In this document: positions 1 to 10,659 of the stretch, piece by piece
Numbering within the stretch: the stretch's first letter is position 1
Layout: each line of letters begins with the position of its first letter
Assembly: GCF_007858185.1 (NCBI RefSeq)
Contig: NZ_VFES01000015.1
Coordinates: forward strand, 154,289-218,288
Reading direction: 5' to 3'
Origin: Pseudomonas grimontii
Lineage (GTDB): Bacteria > Pseudomonadota > Gammaproteobacteria > Pseudomonadales > Pseudomonadaceae
DNA: 64,000 nt
Notes under the pieces: generated by a model
Told to the model about the DNA's origin: nothing
The model's input: the letters and a program-made list of their open reading frames with translations, nothing else
Database searches by the model: none
Translations under genes and position numbers: made by a program

Positions 1-110
1 TGCAAGCGCCGTGGCTGGGCTTGACGGCGTTTTTCACCTTGGCGCTGATCCTGTCACTGCTGGTCTTTATCGGCGAGGCATTACGTGATGCCTTCGACCC
101 ACGTTCATGA
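1..110 (+). CDS. Peptide ABC transporter permease, C-terminal end (partial)
   Basis: Only the last 35 codons are in the window (codons run from base 3, TGA at 108-110). The visible residues form a last hydrophobic helix (AFFTLALILSLLVFIGEALR) followed by a short DAFDPRS tail. That is the usual end of DppC/OppC/YejE inner-membrane permeases of oligopeptide importers. The gene lies 10 bp before an ATPase with two fused cassettes, the same order as yejE-yejF. The assignment therefore rests on the tail motif and the neighbour; substrate unknown. Confidence 0.75.
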   Translation, partial: QAPWLGLTAFFTLALILSLLVFIGEALRDAFDPRS

Positions 111-120
111 GTGACTGCAT

Positions 121-1695
121 ATGAACCTGATCGAAATCCGCGACCTCTGCGTCGCTTTCAGCGGCCAGACCGTGGTGCGCAACCTGAGCCTGGACGTACG
201 CCCCGGCGAGTGCCTGGCGTTGGTGGGCGAGTCCGGCTCCGGCAAATCGGTGACGGCTCATTCGATTTTGCAACTGCTGCCCGAGGCCGGCACCGACACC
301 CGCGGCTCCGTGAAGTATCACGGCCAGGAACTGATCGGCGCCTCGGCGTCGACCTTGCAGAAACTGCGCGGCAACCGCATTGCGATGATCTTCCAGGAGC
401 CGATGACCTCGCTTAACCCGCTGCACAGCATCGAAAAACAGATCGGCGAAACCTTGCTGCTGCATAAGGGCCTGGGCGGCAAGGCGGCGCAGGCACGCAT
501 CCTCGAATTACTGCAGCTGGTGGGTATCCAGAAACCCCAGGAACGCCTCAAGGCCTATCCACACCAACTCTCGGGGGGCCAGCGCCAACGGGTGATGATC
601 GCCATGGCCCTGGCCTGTGAGCCGCAATTGCTGATCGCCGACGAACCGACCACCGCCCTCGACGTGACCGTGCAGCGCAAGATCCTGCTGCTGCTCAAAT
701 CCCTGCAACAACGCCTGGGCATGTCGCTGCTGTTGATCAGCCATGACCTAAACCTGGTGCGCAGCATTGCCCAACGCGTGTGCGTGATGCATGCCGGCGA
801 GATTGTCGAGCAGGCAGACTGCGAGACCTTGTTCACGGCGCCACAACATCCCTATAGCCGCCTGTTGCTGGACGCCGAACCGTCCGGCGATGTGCTGTGC
901 AGCGAGCCACGGGAGACCGTGCTGGAAGTGAACGACCTGAGCGTGCAATTCCCCCTTGGCGGCGGCCTGTTCCAGCGCAAGACCTACCTGCGCGCAGTGG
1001 ATGGCATCAGCCTCAGCGTGCAGCGCGGCAAGACCCTGGGGATCGTCGGCGAGTCCGGTTCGGGCAAGTCCACCCTCGGCCAGGCGATCCTGCGTCTGCT
1101 GGATTCCACCGGCAGCATCCGCTTCCAGGGCGAGGCCCTCGACCCGCTCAACCACAAACAGATGCGCCCGTGGCGCAAGCAGATGCAAGTGGTGTTCCAG
1201 GATCCCTACGGCAGCCTCAGCCCGCGCATGTCGGTGCAGCAGATCATCAGCGAAGGCCTGGAGGTGCATGCGCCGTGCAGCGTGGCCGACCGCGACGCGC
1301 AAGTAATCCAGGTGCTCAAGGACGTGGGCCTCGACCCCGCCAGCCGCCATCGCTTCCCCCATGAATTCTCCGGCGGCCAGCGCCAACGCATCGCCATCGC
1401 CCGTGCGCTGGTGCTCAAGCCGGCGCTGATGCTGCTGGACGAACCCACCTCCGCCCTTGACCGCACGGTACAGAAGCAGGTCGTGGCGTTGCTGCGCGAG
1501 TTGCAGGAAAAGTACGGCCTGACCTACCTGTTTATCAGCCATGACCTCGCCGTGGTGCGCGCCATGGCCCATGACATGATTGTGATCAAGGACGGCAAGG
1601 TAGTGGAACACGGGCCGAGCCATGACGTGTTCGAAGCGCCGCAGCACCCGTATACCAAAGAACTGCTGGCGGCGGCCGGCGGGCTGTCGTCATGA
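121..1695 (+). CDS. Oligopeptide ABC transporter ATPase with two fused cassettes (YejF/DppDF type)
   Basis: Cytoplasmic ATPase powering a peptide-type importer. At 524 aa it carries two complete ABC cassettes. The first has Walker A GESGSGKS near residue 37, signature LSGGQRQR near 155 and Walker B LLIADEPT. The second has GESGSGKS near residue 310, signature FSGGQRQR and LMLLDEPT. Each half ends with the oligopeptide-family tail HPYSRLLL / HPYTKELL. Fusion of the two ATPases is typical of YejF and of GsiA-like proteins. ATG at 121 is used because the GTG at 111 is in another frame. The stop overlaps the ATG of the next gene by 4 bp (ATGA), although that gene belongs to a different function. 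Confidence 0.9.
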   Translation: MNLIEIRDLCVAFSGQTVVRNLSLDVRPGECLALVGESGSGKSVTAHSILQLLPEAGTDTRGSVKYHGQELIGASASTLQKLRGNRIAMIFQEPMTSLNPLHSIEKQIGETLLLHKGLGGKAAQARILELLQLVGIQKPQERLKAYPHQLSGGQRQRVMIAMALACEPQLLIADEPTTALDVTVQRKILLLLKSLQQRLGMSLLLISHDLNLVRSIAQRVCVMHAGEIVEQADCETLFTAPQHPYSRLLLDAEPSGDVLCSEPRETVLEVNDLSVQFPLGGGLFQRKTYLRAVDGISLSVQRGKTLGIVGESGSGKSTLGQAILRLLDSTGSIRFQGEALDPLNHKQMRPWRKQMQVVFQDPYGSLSPRMSVQQIISEGLEVHAPCSVADRDAQVIQVLKDVGLDPASRHRFPHEFSGGQRQRIAIARALVLKPALMLLDEPTSALDRTVQKQVVALLRELQEKYGLTYLFISHDLAVVRAMAHDMIVIKDGKVVEHGPSHDVFEAPQHPYTKELLAAAGGLSS

Positions 1696-3083
1696 GTACC
1701 AGCCTCAAGGACTACCAACAGGTTCGTGGCCTGGCGATCCAGTCGCTGTTCGAGATCATCGAGCAGTCCAGCGAAGGCACGGTGATTGTCGACCGCGACG
1801 CCAATATCGTCTGGATGAACGAGCGCTATGCCAAGCGCTTCGGCCTCAACAGCGCCGATGAAGCCATCGGCCAGCCGTGCGAGCGGGTGATTTCCAACAG
1901 CCTGTTGCGCCAGGTGGTGCGCACCGACCGGCCGATTCTGCTGGACATCCAGGACACCCCCAAAGGCCCGCTGGTGGTGATGCGCCTGCCGATCCACAAC
2001 GATGCCGGGGCGGTGATCGGGGCGATTGGTTTTGCCTTGTTCGATGAGCTGCGCAACCTGTCGCCGCTGATCGAACGCTACCTGAGCATGCAGCAGGAAC
2101 TGGCCTCCACCCGCTCGTTGCTGCGCTCACGCCAGAGCAAGTACAACTTCGCGCACTTTATTGGCACCAGCGCCGCCAGCCTCGAAGTCAAACGCCGTGC
2201 GCGGCGCAGCGCGAGCGCCGAGTCGCCAGTGCTGCTGCTGGGCGAAACCGGCACCGGCAAGGAACTGTTGGCCCAAGCGATTCACGGTGCTTCGCCGCGT
2301 GCGCACAAAGCCTTTGTCAGCATCAACAGTGCCGCGATTCCCCATGACCTGCTGGAAGCCGAATTCTTCGGCACCGCGCCGGGGGCCTTTACCGGTGCCG
2401 ATCGCAAGGGCCGTCCGGGTAAATTCCAGATTGCCCAGGGTGGCACGCTGTTCCTCGATGAAATCGGCGATATGCCGCTGCCGCTGCAAAGCAAGCTGCT
2501 GCGGGTGTTGCAGGAAAAGGAATTCGAACCGGTGGGTTCCAACGAGATGCTGCACAGCGACGTGCGGGTGATCGCGGCGACGTCCATGGACCTGGAAGCG
2601 GCGATCAAACGCGGCGAGTTCCGTGCGGACTTGTATTACCGCCTGAATGTGTTGCCGATCCAAGTGCCACCGCTGCGTGAGCGGCTGGAGGATATTCCGG
2701 CACTGAGCGAAGCGATCCTCGAGGAGCTGCGCAGCCAACATGAACTGGACCGCGAGGCACTGGCGTTGCTGGCGCAACATGCGTGGCCAGGGAATATCCG
2801 CGAGCTGCGCAACGTGCTGGAGCGGGCGGCGTTACTGAGCGATGACCTTGTGTTGAACGCCAGCGAAATTCGTGCGGCGATTGGCACGCTCAGCCCGGTG
2901 GAACGCGGTGCGGTGGACACGGTTGAGGGGGAGACGTTTGCAGCGGCGCGGGCGCGGTTTGATCGGCAGGTGATTGCGGCGGCCCTCGAGGCGTGTGGTG
3001 GGAATGTGGTGGAGGCGGCCAGGCGCCTGGGGCTGGGGCGGTCGACGCTGTACAAGAAGATGGTGGCGCTGGGGATCGCCTAA
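1692..3083 (+). CDS. hbcR: Sigma-54 enhancer-binding activator of 3-hydroxybutyrate catabolism (HbcR-like)
   Basis: 463-aa cytoplasmic activator. An N-terminal PAS domain (about residues 15-120) precedes a sigma-54 AAA+ core with Walker A GETGTGKE, the sigma-54 contact loop GAFTGA and Walker B LFLDEIGD. A Fis-type helix-turn-helix at the C-terminus contains GGNVVEAARRLGLGRSTLYKK. It stands directly upstream of a GntP permease, a 3-hydroxybutyrate dehydrogenase and an acetoacetyl-CoA synthetase, and a -24/-12 promoter precedes the permease. This order matches P. aeruginosa PA2005 (HbcR), known to act with RpoN on (R)-3-hydroxybutyrate genes. The ligand of the PAS domain is not visible. ATGA overlap with the upstream ATPase. 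Confidence 0.88.
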   Translation: MSTSLKDYQQVRGLAIQSLFEIIEQSSEGTVIVDRDANIVWMNERYAKRFGLNSADEAIGQPCERVISNSLLRQVVRTDRPILLDIQDTPKGPLVVMRLPIHNDAGAVIGAIGFALFDELRNLSPLIERYLSMQQELASTRSLLRSRQSKYNFAHFIGTSAASLEVKRRARRSASAESPVLLLGETGTGKELLAQAIHGASPRAHKAFVSINSAAIPHDLLEAEFFGTAPGAFTGADRKGRPGKFQIAQGGTLFLDEIGDMPLPLQSKLLRVLQEKEFEPVGSNEMLHSDVRVIAATSMDLEAAIKRGEFRADLYYRLNVLPIQVPPLRERLEDIPALSEAILEELRSQHELDREALALLAQHAWPGNIRELRNVLERAALLSDDLVLNASEIRAAIGTLSPVERGAVDTVEGETFAAARARFDRQVIAAALEACGGNVVEAARRLGLGRSTLYKKMVALGIA

Positions 3084-3120
3084 TCTCCAAGCAGAGACAA
3101 AATTCTCCATACAAAGACAC
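3081..3120. promoter_or_regulatory. Two tandem degenerate enhancer sites for the sigma-54 activator
   Basis: Two back-to-back 20-bp blocks follow the activator stop codon: AATCTC-N6-GAGACAA (ending 3100) and TTCTC-N6-AAGACAC (ending 3120). Both are imperfect versions of the perfect site at 3227-3246 and keep the six-base spacer. The exact 20-bp phasing suggests cooperative binding upstream of a -24/-12 promoter. Binding by the adjacent activator is inferred. Confidence 0.55.
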
Positions 3121-3125
3121 TCCCT

Positions 3126-3213
3126 GTGGGAGGGGGCTTGCTCCCGATAGCATCAGATCAGTCAACACATCTGCAGGCTGATGCACCGCTATCGGGGGCA
3201 AGCCCCCTCCCAC
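3126..3213. repeat. REPIN (two inverted REP elements)
   Basis: GTGGGAGGGGGCTTGCTCCCGAT at the left and its inverted partner ATCGGGGGCAAGCCCCC...CAC at the right enclose about 40 bp. It lies between the distal and proximal enhancer sites of the 3-hydroxybutyrate promoter. Confidence 0.95.
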
Positions 3214-3226
3214 ATTTGATCCGTGC

Positions 3227-3246
3227 TTGTCTCCATATTGAGACAA
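3227..3246. promoter_or_regulatory. Perfect inverted-repeat enhancer site (TTGTCTC-N6-GAGACAA)
   Basis: A perfect 7-6-7 palindrome about 60 bp upstream of the -24 element. This is a normal position for an enhancer-binding protein. Probable binding site of the adjacent PAS/AAA+ activator because two degenerate copies lie at 3081-3120. Confidence 0.65.
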
Positions 3247-3306
3247 TACTCAAAATCCATCAAAAGAAATCATAAAATATTCATATATTTCAACAGCTTG
3301 AAAACA

Positions 3307-3322
3307 TGGCACACATCTCGCT
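3307..3322 (+). promoter_or_regulatory. Sigma-54 (-24/-12) promoter of the ketone-body operon
   Basis: TGGCACACATCTCGCT places GG at 3308-3309 and GC at 3320-3321 with exactly ten bases between them, as RpoN requires. The first gene starts 54 bp downstream at 3376. The element lies beside a sigma-54 activator gene and its presumed enhancer sites. Confidence 0.75.
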
Positions 3323-3375
3323 AGAGCCTTCCCAAAGCTTCACCCACAAAAATAACAATCCGATGGAGACACACC

Positions 3376-4767
3376 ATGAGTGTGATCATTGCCCTGGCCG
3401 CGCTTGCGCTGCTGATGCTGGCTGCCTACCGTGGCTATAGCGTTATCCTGTTTGCCCCCATCGCCGCCCTCGGCGCCGTGCTGCTCACCGACCCATCCGC
3501 CGTCGCCCCTGCCTTTACCGGGGTGTTCATGGAGAAAATGGTCGGCTTCATCAAACTGTATTTCCCGGTGTTCCTGCTCGGTGCGGTGTTCGGCAAGCTG
3601 ATCGAGCTGTCGGGCTTCTCGCGTTCTATCGTGGCCGCAGCGATCCGCCTGCTCGGCACCCGCCAGGCGATGCTGGTGATCGTGCTGGTCTGCGCCCTGC
3701 TCACCTACGGCGGCGTGTCGCTGTTTGTGGTGGTGTTCGCGGTGTACCCGTTCGCGGCGGAGATGTTCCGCCAGAGCAATATCCCCAAGCGCCTGATCCC
3801 GGCGACCATCGCCCTCGGTGCGTTTTCGTTCACCATGGACGCCCTGCCCGGCACGCCGCAGATCCAGAACATCATCCCCAGCACCTTCTTCAACACCACT
3901 GCCTGGGCGGCGCCGTGGTTGGGCCTGATCGGCACGATCTTCGTGTTCTGCGCCGGCATGCTCTACCTGGCGCGCCAGCGCAACAAGGCCCAGCGCGCGG
4001 GTGAAGGCTATGGCACCGAGTTGCGCAACGAGCCTGAGACCGCCGAGAACATTGCCCTGCCCAACCCCTGGATCGCGCTGTCGCCGCTGCTCCTGGTGGG
4101 CGTGATGAACCTGCTGTTCACCCACTGGATCCCGCAGTGGTACGGCAAGACCCACAGCCTCAGCCTGCCGGGCATGAGCGCGCCGGTCACCACTGAAATC
4201 GCCAAGCTCACCGCGATCTGGGCAGTGCAGGCGGCGTTGCTGGTGGGCATCATCATGGTGCTGGTGTTTGGCTGGGCGGCGATCAAAAGCAAGCTCGCCG
4301 AGGGCAGCAAAAGCGCAGTCAGCGGCGCGTTGCTGGCGGCGATGAACACCGCTTCCGAATATGGCTTTGGTGCAGTCATCGCCTCGCTGCCGGGTTTTCT
4401 GGTACTGGCGGACTGGCTCAAGGGCATCCCCAACCCGCTGGTCAACGAAGCGATCACCGTGACCCTGCTGGCCGGTATCACCGGCTCTGCGTCCGGTGGC
4501 ATGAGCATCGCCCTGGCGGCCATGTCCGAGAGCTTTATTGCGGCGGCCCATGCGGCCAATATCCCCCTTGAAGTGCTGCACCGGGTCGCCGCCATGGCCA
4601 GCGGCGGCATGGACACCCTGCCCCACAACGGCGCGGTGATCACGCTGCTGGCGGTGACTGGCCTGACCCACCGCGAAGCCTACAAGGACATTTTCGGCAT
4701 CACGATTATCAAGACCCTCGCGGTGTTCGTGGTGATCGGTACTTTCTACGCCACCGGCATTGTGTGA
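3376..4767 (+). CDS. GntP-family permease, probable 3-hydroxybutyrate/short-chain acid importer
   Basis: 463-aa inner-membrane protein made almost entirely of hydrophobic segments, with the GntP-type features LLTYGGVSLFVVVFAVYPFA near residue 110 and a glycine-rich stretch GITGSASGGMSIA near 365. First gene behind the -24/-12 promoter; RBS ATGGAGA precedes ATG 3376. The stop is 8 bp before the dehydrogenase start, so the two are co-transcribed. The equivalent P. aeruginosa gene (PA2004) lies in the same HbcR-controlled set. The substrate is therefore inferred as (R)-3-hydroxybutyrate or acetoacetate; GntP proteins otherwise carry gluconate and related acids. Confidence 0.85.
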   Translation: MSVIIALAALALLMLAAYRGYSVILFAPIAALGAVLLTDPSAVAPAFTGVFMEKMVGFIKLYFPVFLLGAVFGKLIELSGFSRSIVAAAIRLLGTRQAMLVIVLVCALLTYGGVSLFVVVFAVYPFAAEMFRQSNIPKRLIPATIALGAFSFTMDALPGTPQIQNIIPSTFFNTTAWAAPWLGLIGTIFVFCAGMLYLARQRNKAQRAGEGYGTELRNEPETAENIALPNPWIALSPLLLVGVMNLLFTHWIPQWYGKTHSLSLPGMSAPVTTEIAKLTAIWAVQAALLVGIIMVLVFGWAAIKSKLAEGSKSAVSGALLAAMNTASEYGFGAVIASLPGFLVLADWLKGIPNPLVNEAITVTLLAGITGSASGGMSIALAAMSESFIAAAHAANIPLEVLHRVAAMASGGMDTLPHNGAVITLLAVTGLTHREAYKDIFGITIIKTLAVFVVIGTFYATGIV

Positions 4768-4774
4768 GGTTTTC

Positions 4775-5548
4775 ATGACGACTTTGAACGGCAAGACCGC
4801 CCTGGTTACCGGCTCTACCAGCGGCATTGGCCTGGGCATCGCCCTGAGCCTGGCCAAGGCGGGCGCCAACCTGATCCTCAACGGCTTCGGCGACGCCAGC
4901 GCGGTGGCCGCCCAGGTGCAGGCGTTCGGCGGCAAGGTCGGCCACCACCCGGCGGACGTCAGCGACCCGGCGCAGATAGCGGACATGTTCGCCTACGCCG
5001 AGCGTGAGTTCGGCGGTGTCGACATTCTGGTCAACAACGCCGGCATCCAGCATGTGGCGGCGGTGGAGGACTTTCCGGTAGAACGTTGGGACGCGATCAT
5101 CGCCATCAACCTATCGTCGGTGTTCCACAGTACGCGCTTGAGCCTGCCAGGCATGAAGGCCAAGGGTTGGGGGCGTATCGTCAACATCGCCTCGGTGCAC
5201 GGCCAGGTCGGCTCGGTGGGCAAGGCCGCGTATGTGGCGGCCAAGCACGGCGTGATCGGCTTGACCAAGGTGGTGGGCCTGGAGACCGCCACCAGTAACG
5301 TCACCTGCAATGCGATCTGCCCCGGCTGGGTGTTGACGCCGCTGGTGCAGAAGCAGATTGATGATCGCGTGGCCAATGGCGTCGATCCGCAGCAGGCGCA
5401 GCAGGATCTGCTGGCAGAGAAACAGCCGTCGCTGGAGTTTGTGACGCCGTCGCAGTTGGGTGAGCTGGTGCTGTTCTTGTGCAGCGAGGCCGGTGCCCAG
5501 GTGCGGGGTGCGGCGTGGAACATTGATGGCGGCTGGCTGGCCCAATAA
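4775..5548 (+). CDS. bdhA: (R)-3-hydroxybutyrate dehydrogenase (short-chain dehydrogenase)
   Basis: 257-aa cytoplasmic SDR that oxidises (R)-3-hydroxybutyrate to acetoacetate with NAD+. It shows the cofactor motif TGSTSGIGLG at residues 12-21, NNAG near 90, the catalytic Ser region NIASVHGQ and YVAAKHG (Tyr-x3-Lys). Its C-terminus RGAAWNIDGGWLAQ is characteristic of BDH proteins. ATG at 4775 is preferred over the in-frame ATG at 4760: it gives the standard N-terminus MTTLNGKTALVTG, and the longer form would overlap the permease stop. Confidence 0.93.
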   Translation: MTTLNGKTALVTGSTSGIGLGIALSLAKAGANLILNGFGDASAVAAQVQAFGGKVGHHPADVSDPAQIADMFAYAEREFGGVDILVNNAGIQHVAAVEDFPVERWDAIIAINLSSVFHSTRLSLPGMKAKGWGRIVNIASVHGQVGSVGKAAYVAAKHGVIGLTKVVGLETATSNVTCNAICPGWVLTPLVQKQIDDRVANGVDPQQAQQDLLAEKQPSLEFVTPSQLGELVLFLCSEAGAQVRGAAWNIDGGWLAQ

Positions 5549-5612
5549 ACCAAACACAGAAAATCAATGTGTTGATTGTTAGATTCATACAAAAGAATAA
5601 GAGACCTTGCTG

Positions 5613-7565
<1,953 letters not shown>

Positions 7566-7705
7566 AGATGAAAGGTTTCAGCCTTAAAGCACTCATTTGA
7601 AGACAACCCCCCAATGCATGCTATTTTTCGAGGGTAGTCACCCATAGGTTTCCCACGGGATAATGGGTGTTGTCATTTTTCAAAGCGTTACGCTCAGGGC
7701 TTTTT

Positions 7706-10213
7706 ATGAAGGGAACAACCACCGGTAGCGAAGCCGCTGCATTGATTGCGCGGCTGGACTGGGCACACAGCCCCCTCGGTGAGGCCAATGATTGGCCGCA
7801 AAGCCTGCGCACAGCCGTGGACATCGTCATCCACTCACCGATGCCGATGCTCCTGCTGTGGGGCAACCAACTCACCCAACTCTACAACGACGGCTTCGCC
7901 CTGCTGGCGGGCAACAAGCACCCCGAGGCCATGGGCCAGCCGGCGCACCAGACCTGGCCGGAACTCGAAAGCTTCACCGCGCCGATCTACGACGCCGTAC
8001 TGACCGGCCAGGTGCGTACGTTCAGCGAGCAGCGTTTCGTCCTGCAACGCAACAATCGCGACACTGAAATCTGGCTGGACCTGACCTACAGCCCGATCCG
8101 CGATGAAAGTGGCAGCGTGGCCGGCATCCTGGTCACGGCCATCGAAACCAACGAGCGCCGCAAGGCCCAACACAACACCGAACAACGCCTGCAACTGGCC
8201 CTGGCCGCCACCGACGCGGTGGGCACCTGGGATTGGGATATTGGCGAAGACCGCTTTATCGCCGACGCGCACTTCGCCTACCTCCACGGCGTCGACCCGA
8301 GCGAGTCCGACCAGTTGCCAATCAGCGATTACCTGCTGGGCGTGCATCCCGAAGACCGGGGCACAGTGACGCGCAGCATCAAGCACTGCATCACCCACGG
8401 CACCGAATACGCCGAGGAATACCGCCTGCAACAAGCCGACGGCCAGGTGCGCTGGGTGTTCGCGCGCGGACGTTGCTACAAGGATCACCAGGGCCGCCCG
8501 GCGCGCTTCCTCGGCGCGGCACTCGACCTCACCGAGCGCAAGCACACCGAGCAGGCCCTGCGCCAGAGCCAGACAGAGCTGCAGTTGATCATCAACGCCA
8601 TGCCGGTACTGATCGGCTACGTCGACCATGAGCAGCGCTTTCGCCTGAACAACAGCGCCTACCTTGACTGGTACGGCATGACGCCCCAGGAGCTGTACGG
8701 CAAGACCATCCGCGAGGTGCTCGGCGACGAGGTGTATGCCGGGCGCGAAGACAAGATCGCCGCCGCGCTCAAGGGCAAGTCCTGCAGCTTCATGACCATT
8801 ACCCCCCATCGCGATGGCCGGCCGCGCCACGCGCTGATGAAATACCTGCCACGCTTCAGCAACGACGGTTCGGTCAACGGTTTCTACATCTTTGTGATCG
8901 ATGAAACCGAACGCAAACTCACCGAAGAAGCCCTGCGCCACCTCAACGAGAACCTCGAAGAACGCGTGGCCCAGCGCACCCAGGCGCTGGCCGAAGCCAA
9001 CGAACGCCTGCAAAACGAGATGTTCGAGCGTGAGCGCGCCGAAGACGCCCTACGCCATGCGCAGAAGATGGAAGCGGTGGGCCAGCTCACCGGCGGTATC
9101 GCCCACGACTTCAACAATATGCTCACCGGCATCATCGGCAGCCTGGACCTGATGCAGCGCTACATCGCCGCCGGGCGCAGCGAGGAGATCGGCCGGTTTA
9201 CCGATGCCGCCGTGTCCTCGGCCCATCGCGCGGCCGCCCTCACCCACCGGCTGCTGGCGTTCTCGCGGCGCCAGTCGCTGGACCTTCGCCCGTTGGATCC
9301 CAACCAGTTGGTGGCGTCCCTGGAGGAGCTGTTCCAACGCACCAAGGGCGCGCATATCACCCTCAAGGTACAACTGGGCCACGATATCTGGCCGGTCAAC
9401 ACCGACGCCAGCCAACTGGAAAACGCCCTGCTCAACCTGGTGATCAACGCACGCGACGCCATGCCCGACGGCGGCGAACTGCTGATCGAAACCGCCAACA
9501 GTTACCTGGACGGTACCGACATCACCACCCTCGAACCGGTCAGGGCCGGCGACTACGTGATGCTCGGCGTGTGTGACAACGGCAGCGGCATGGCACCGAA
9601 GATTCTCGCCAAGGCGTTCGACCCCTTCTTCACCACCAAACCCATCGGCCAGGGCACGGGCCTGGGGCTGTCGATGATCTATGGGTTTGCCCAGCAGTCC
9701 GGTGGCCACGTGACCATCCAGAGCGAACCGGGCCAGGGCACCTGCGTGCGCCTGTACCTGCCGCGCCTGCACGGCACCTCCCTGGAGAGCAACCTGCCCA
9801 CGCATCTGGGCGAAGCGCCGGTAGCCCTTGCCGGTGAGGCGGTGGTGGTGGTCGAGGACGACCCGGCGGTGCGCATGCTGGTGGTCAACGTACTCGACGA
9901 GTTGGGCTACACCGCGCACCAGGCCGCGGATGCGCGGGCGGCGCTGCCGTTGCTGGAGTCGGATTTGCGCGTGGACCTGCTGGTGACCGACGTCGGCCTG
10001 CCCGGCATGAACGGCCGCCAGTTGGCGGAGATCGCCCGCCAGCATCGGCCGGGCCTCAAAGTGCTGTTCATGACCGGCTACGCGGAAAAAGCCGCCGAGC
10101 GCCAGGGCTTCCTGGAGGACGGCATGGACATGGTCGCCAAGCCATTTTCCATCGACGTGCTGGCGACCAAAATCCGCAGCATGATCAGCGTCGACGGTTC
10201 AGTTCAGGCATAA
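7706..10213 (+). CDS. Hybrid sensor histidine kinase with three PAS-like domains and a receiver
   Basis: 835-aa probably soluble sensor (no membrane helices seen). An N-terminal PAS-like domain contains LDWAHSPLGEANDWPQSLR and is shared with the kinase at 46156-47868. Two further PAS/PAC units follow, then a coiled coil (NLEERVAQRTQALAEANERL). The H-box GGIAHDFNNMLTGI carries the phosphorylated His. The HATPase shows N-box NLVINARDAM and G-boxes GNGSGMAP-like/GTGLGLS. A C-terminal receiver has Asp in LLVTDVGLPGMNG. ATG 7706 is chosen over GTG 7667, which adds residues lacking similarity to the domain. No dedicated output gene adjoins it. Signal unknown. Confidence 0.87.
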   Translation: MKGTTTGSEAAALIARLDWAHSPLGEANDWPQSLRTAVDIVIHSPMPMLLLWGNQLTQLYNDGFALLAGNKHPEAMGQPAHQTWPELESFTAPIYDAVLTGQVRTFSEQRFVLQRNNRDTEIWLDLTYSPIRDESGSVAGILVTAIETNERRKAQHNTEQRLQLALAATDAVGTWDWDIGEDRFIADAHFAYLHGVDPSESDQLPISDYLLGVHPEDRGTVTRSIKHCITHGTEYAEEYRLQQADGQVRWVFARGRCYKDHQGRPARFLGAALDLTERKHTEQALRQSQTELQLIINAMPVLIGYVDHEQRFRLNNSAYLDWYGMTPQELYGKTIREVLGDEVYAGREDKIAAALKGKSCSFMTITPHRDGRPRHALMKYLPRFSNDGSVNGFYIFVIDETERKLTEEALRHLNENLEERVAQRTQALAEANERLQNEMFERERAEDALRHAQKMEAVGQLTGGIAHDFNNMLTGIIGSLDLMQRYIAAGRSEEIGRFTDAAVSSAHRAAALTHRLLAFSRRQSLDLRPLDPNQLVASLEELFQRTKGAHITLKVQLGHDIWPVNTDASQLENALLNLVINARDAMPDGGELLIETANSYLDGTDITTLEPVRAGDYVMLGVCDNGSGMAPKILAKAFDPFFTTKPIGQGTGLGLSMIYGFAQQSGGHVTIQSEPGQGTCVRLYLPRLHGTSLESNLPTHLGEAPVALAGEAVVVVEDDPAVRMLVVNVLDELGYTAHQAADARAALPLLESDLRVDLLVTDVGLPGMNGRQLAEIARQHRPGLKVLFMTGYAEKAAERQGFLEDGMDMVAKPFSIDVLATKIRSMISVDGSVQA

Positions 10214-10244
10214 TCGCGCGCCGTCGCACACCTGGTAGAGATCA

Positions 10245-10520
10245 ATGAAAGCCCAAGCCCGCCATATCCTGGTGAAAACCAGCGAAGAAGCCGAACAACT
10301 CAAGCAGCGCATTGCCAAGGGCGAAGCCTTTGATGTGCTGGCCAAGAAGTACTCCACTTGCCCGTCCGGCAAGCGCGGCGGCGATTTGGGTGAAGTGCGG
10401 CCTGGGCAGATGGTCGGGGCGATTGATGCAGTGATCTTCAAGAAGCCGGTGAAGGTGGTTCACGGGCCGATCAAGAGCAAGTTTGGCTATCACCTGGTGC
10501 AGGTGTTTTATCGCGATTGA
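10245..10520 (+). CDS. Parvulin-type peptidyl-prolyl cis-trans isomerase (PpiC-like)
   Basis: 91-aa single-domain rotamase without a signal peptide, so cytoplasmic. It has the parvulin pattern ARHILVKT, FDVLAKKYSTCPSGKRGGDLG near the middle and FGYHLVQV at the end. The size matches E. coli PpiC (93 aa). It starts 31 bp after the kinase stop, perhaps in the same transcript, but the functions are unrelated. Confidence 0.92.
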   Translation: MKAQARHILVKTSEEAEQLKQRIAKGEAFDVLAKKYSTCPSGKRGGDLGEVRPGQMVGAIDAVIFKKPVKVVHGPIKSKFGYHLVQVFYRD

Positions 10521-10540
10521 GGCGTTGACTTAAGACTGCT

Positions 10541-10638
10541 ATCGGGAGCAAGCCCCCTCCCACACTTGACCGCATTTCATCTGGACGAATGCGGTCAACT
10601 GTGGGAGGGGCGGTGCGACGATTCGACTTGCTCCCGAT
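10541..10638. repeat. REPIN with one variant arm
   Basis: Left arm ATCGGGAGCAAGCCCCC..CAC at 10541-10563. Right arm 10601-10638 is a 38-base variant in which GTGGGAGGGG is followed by CGGTGCGACGATTCGA before CTTGCTCCCGAT. Between them TTGACCGCATT and AATGCGGTCAA form a perfect 11-bp stem. Lies between the convergent ppiC-like and kdgK genes. Confidence 0.9.
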
Positions 10639-10659
10639 CCGCCGCAGGCGGCCATTCAC

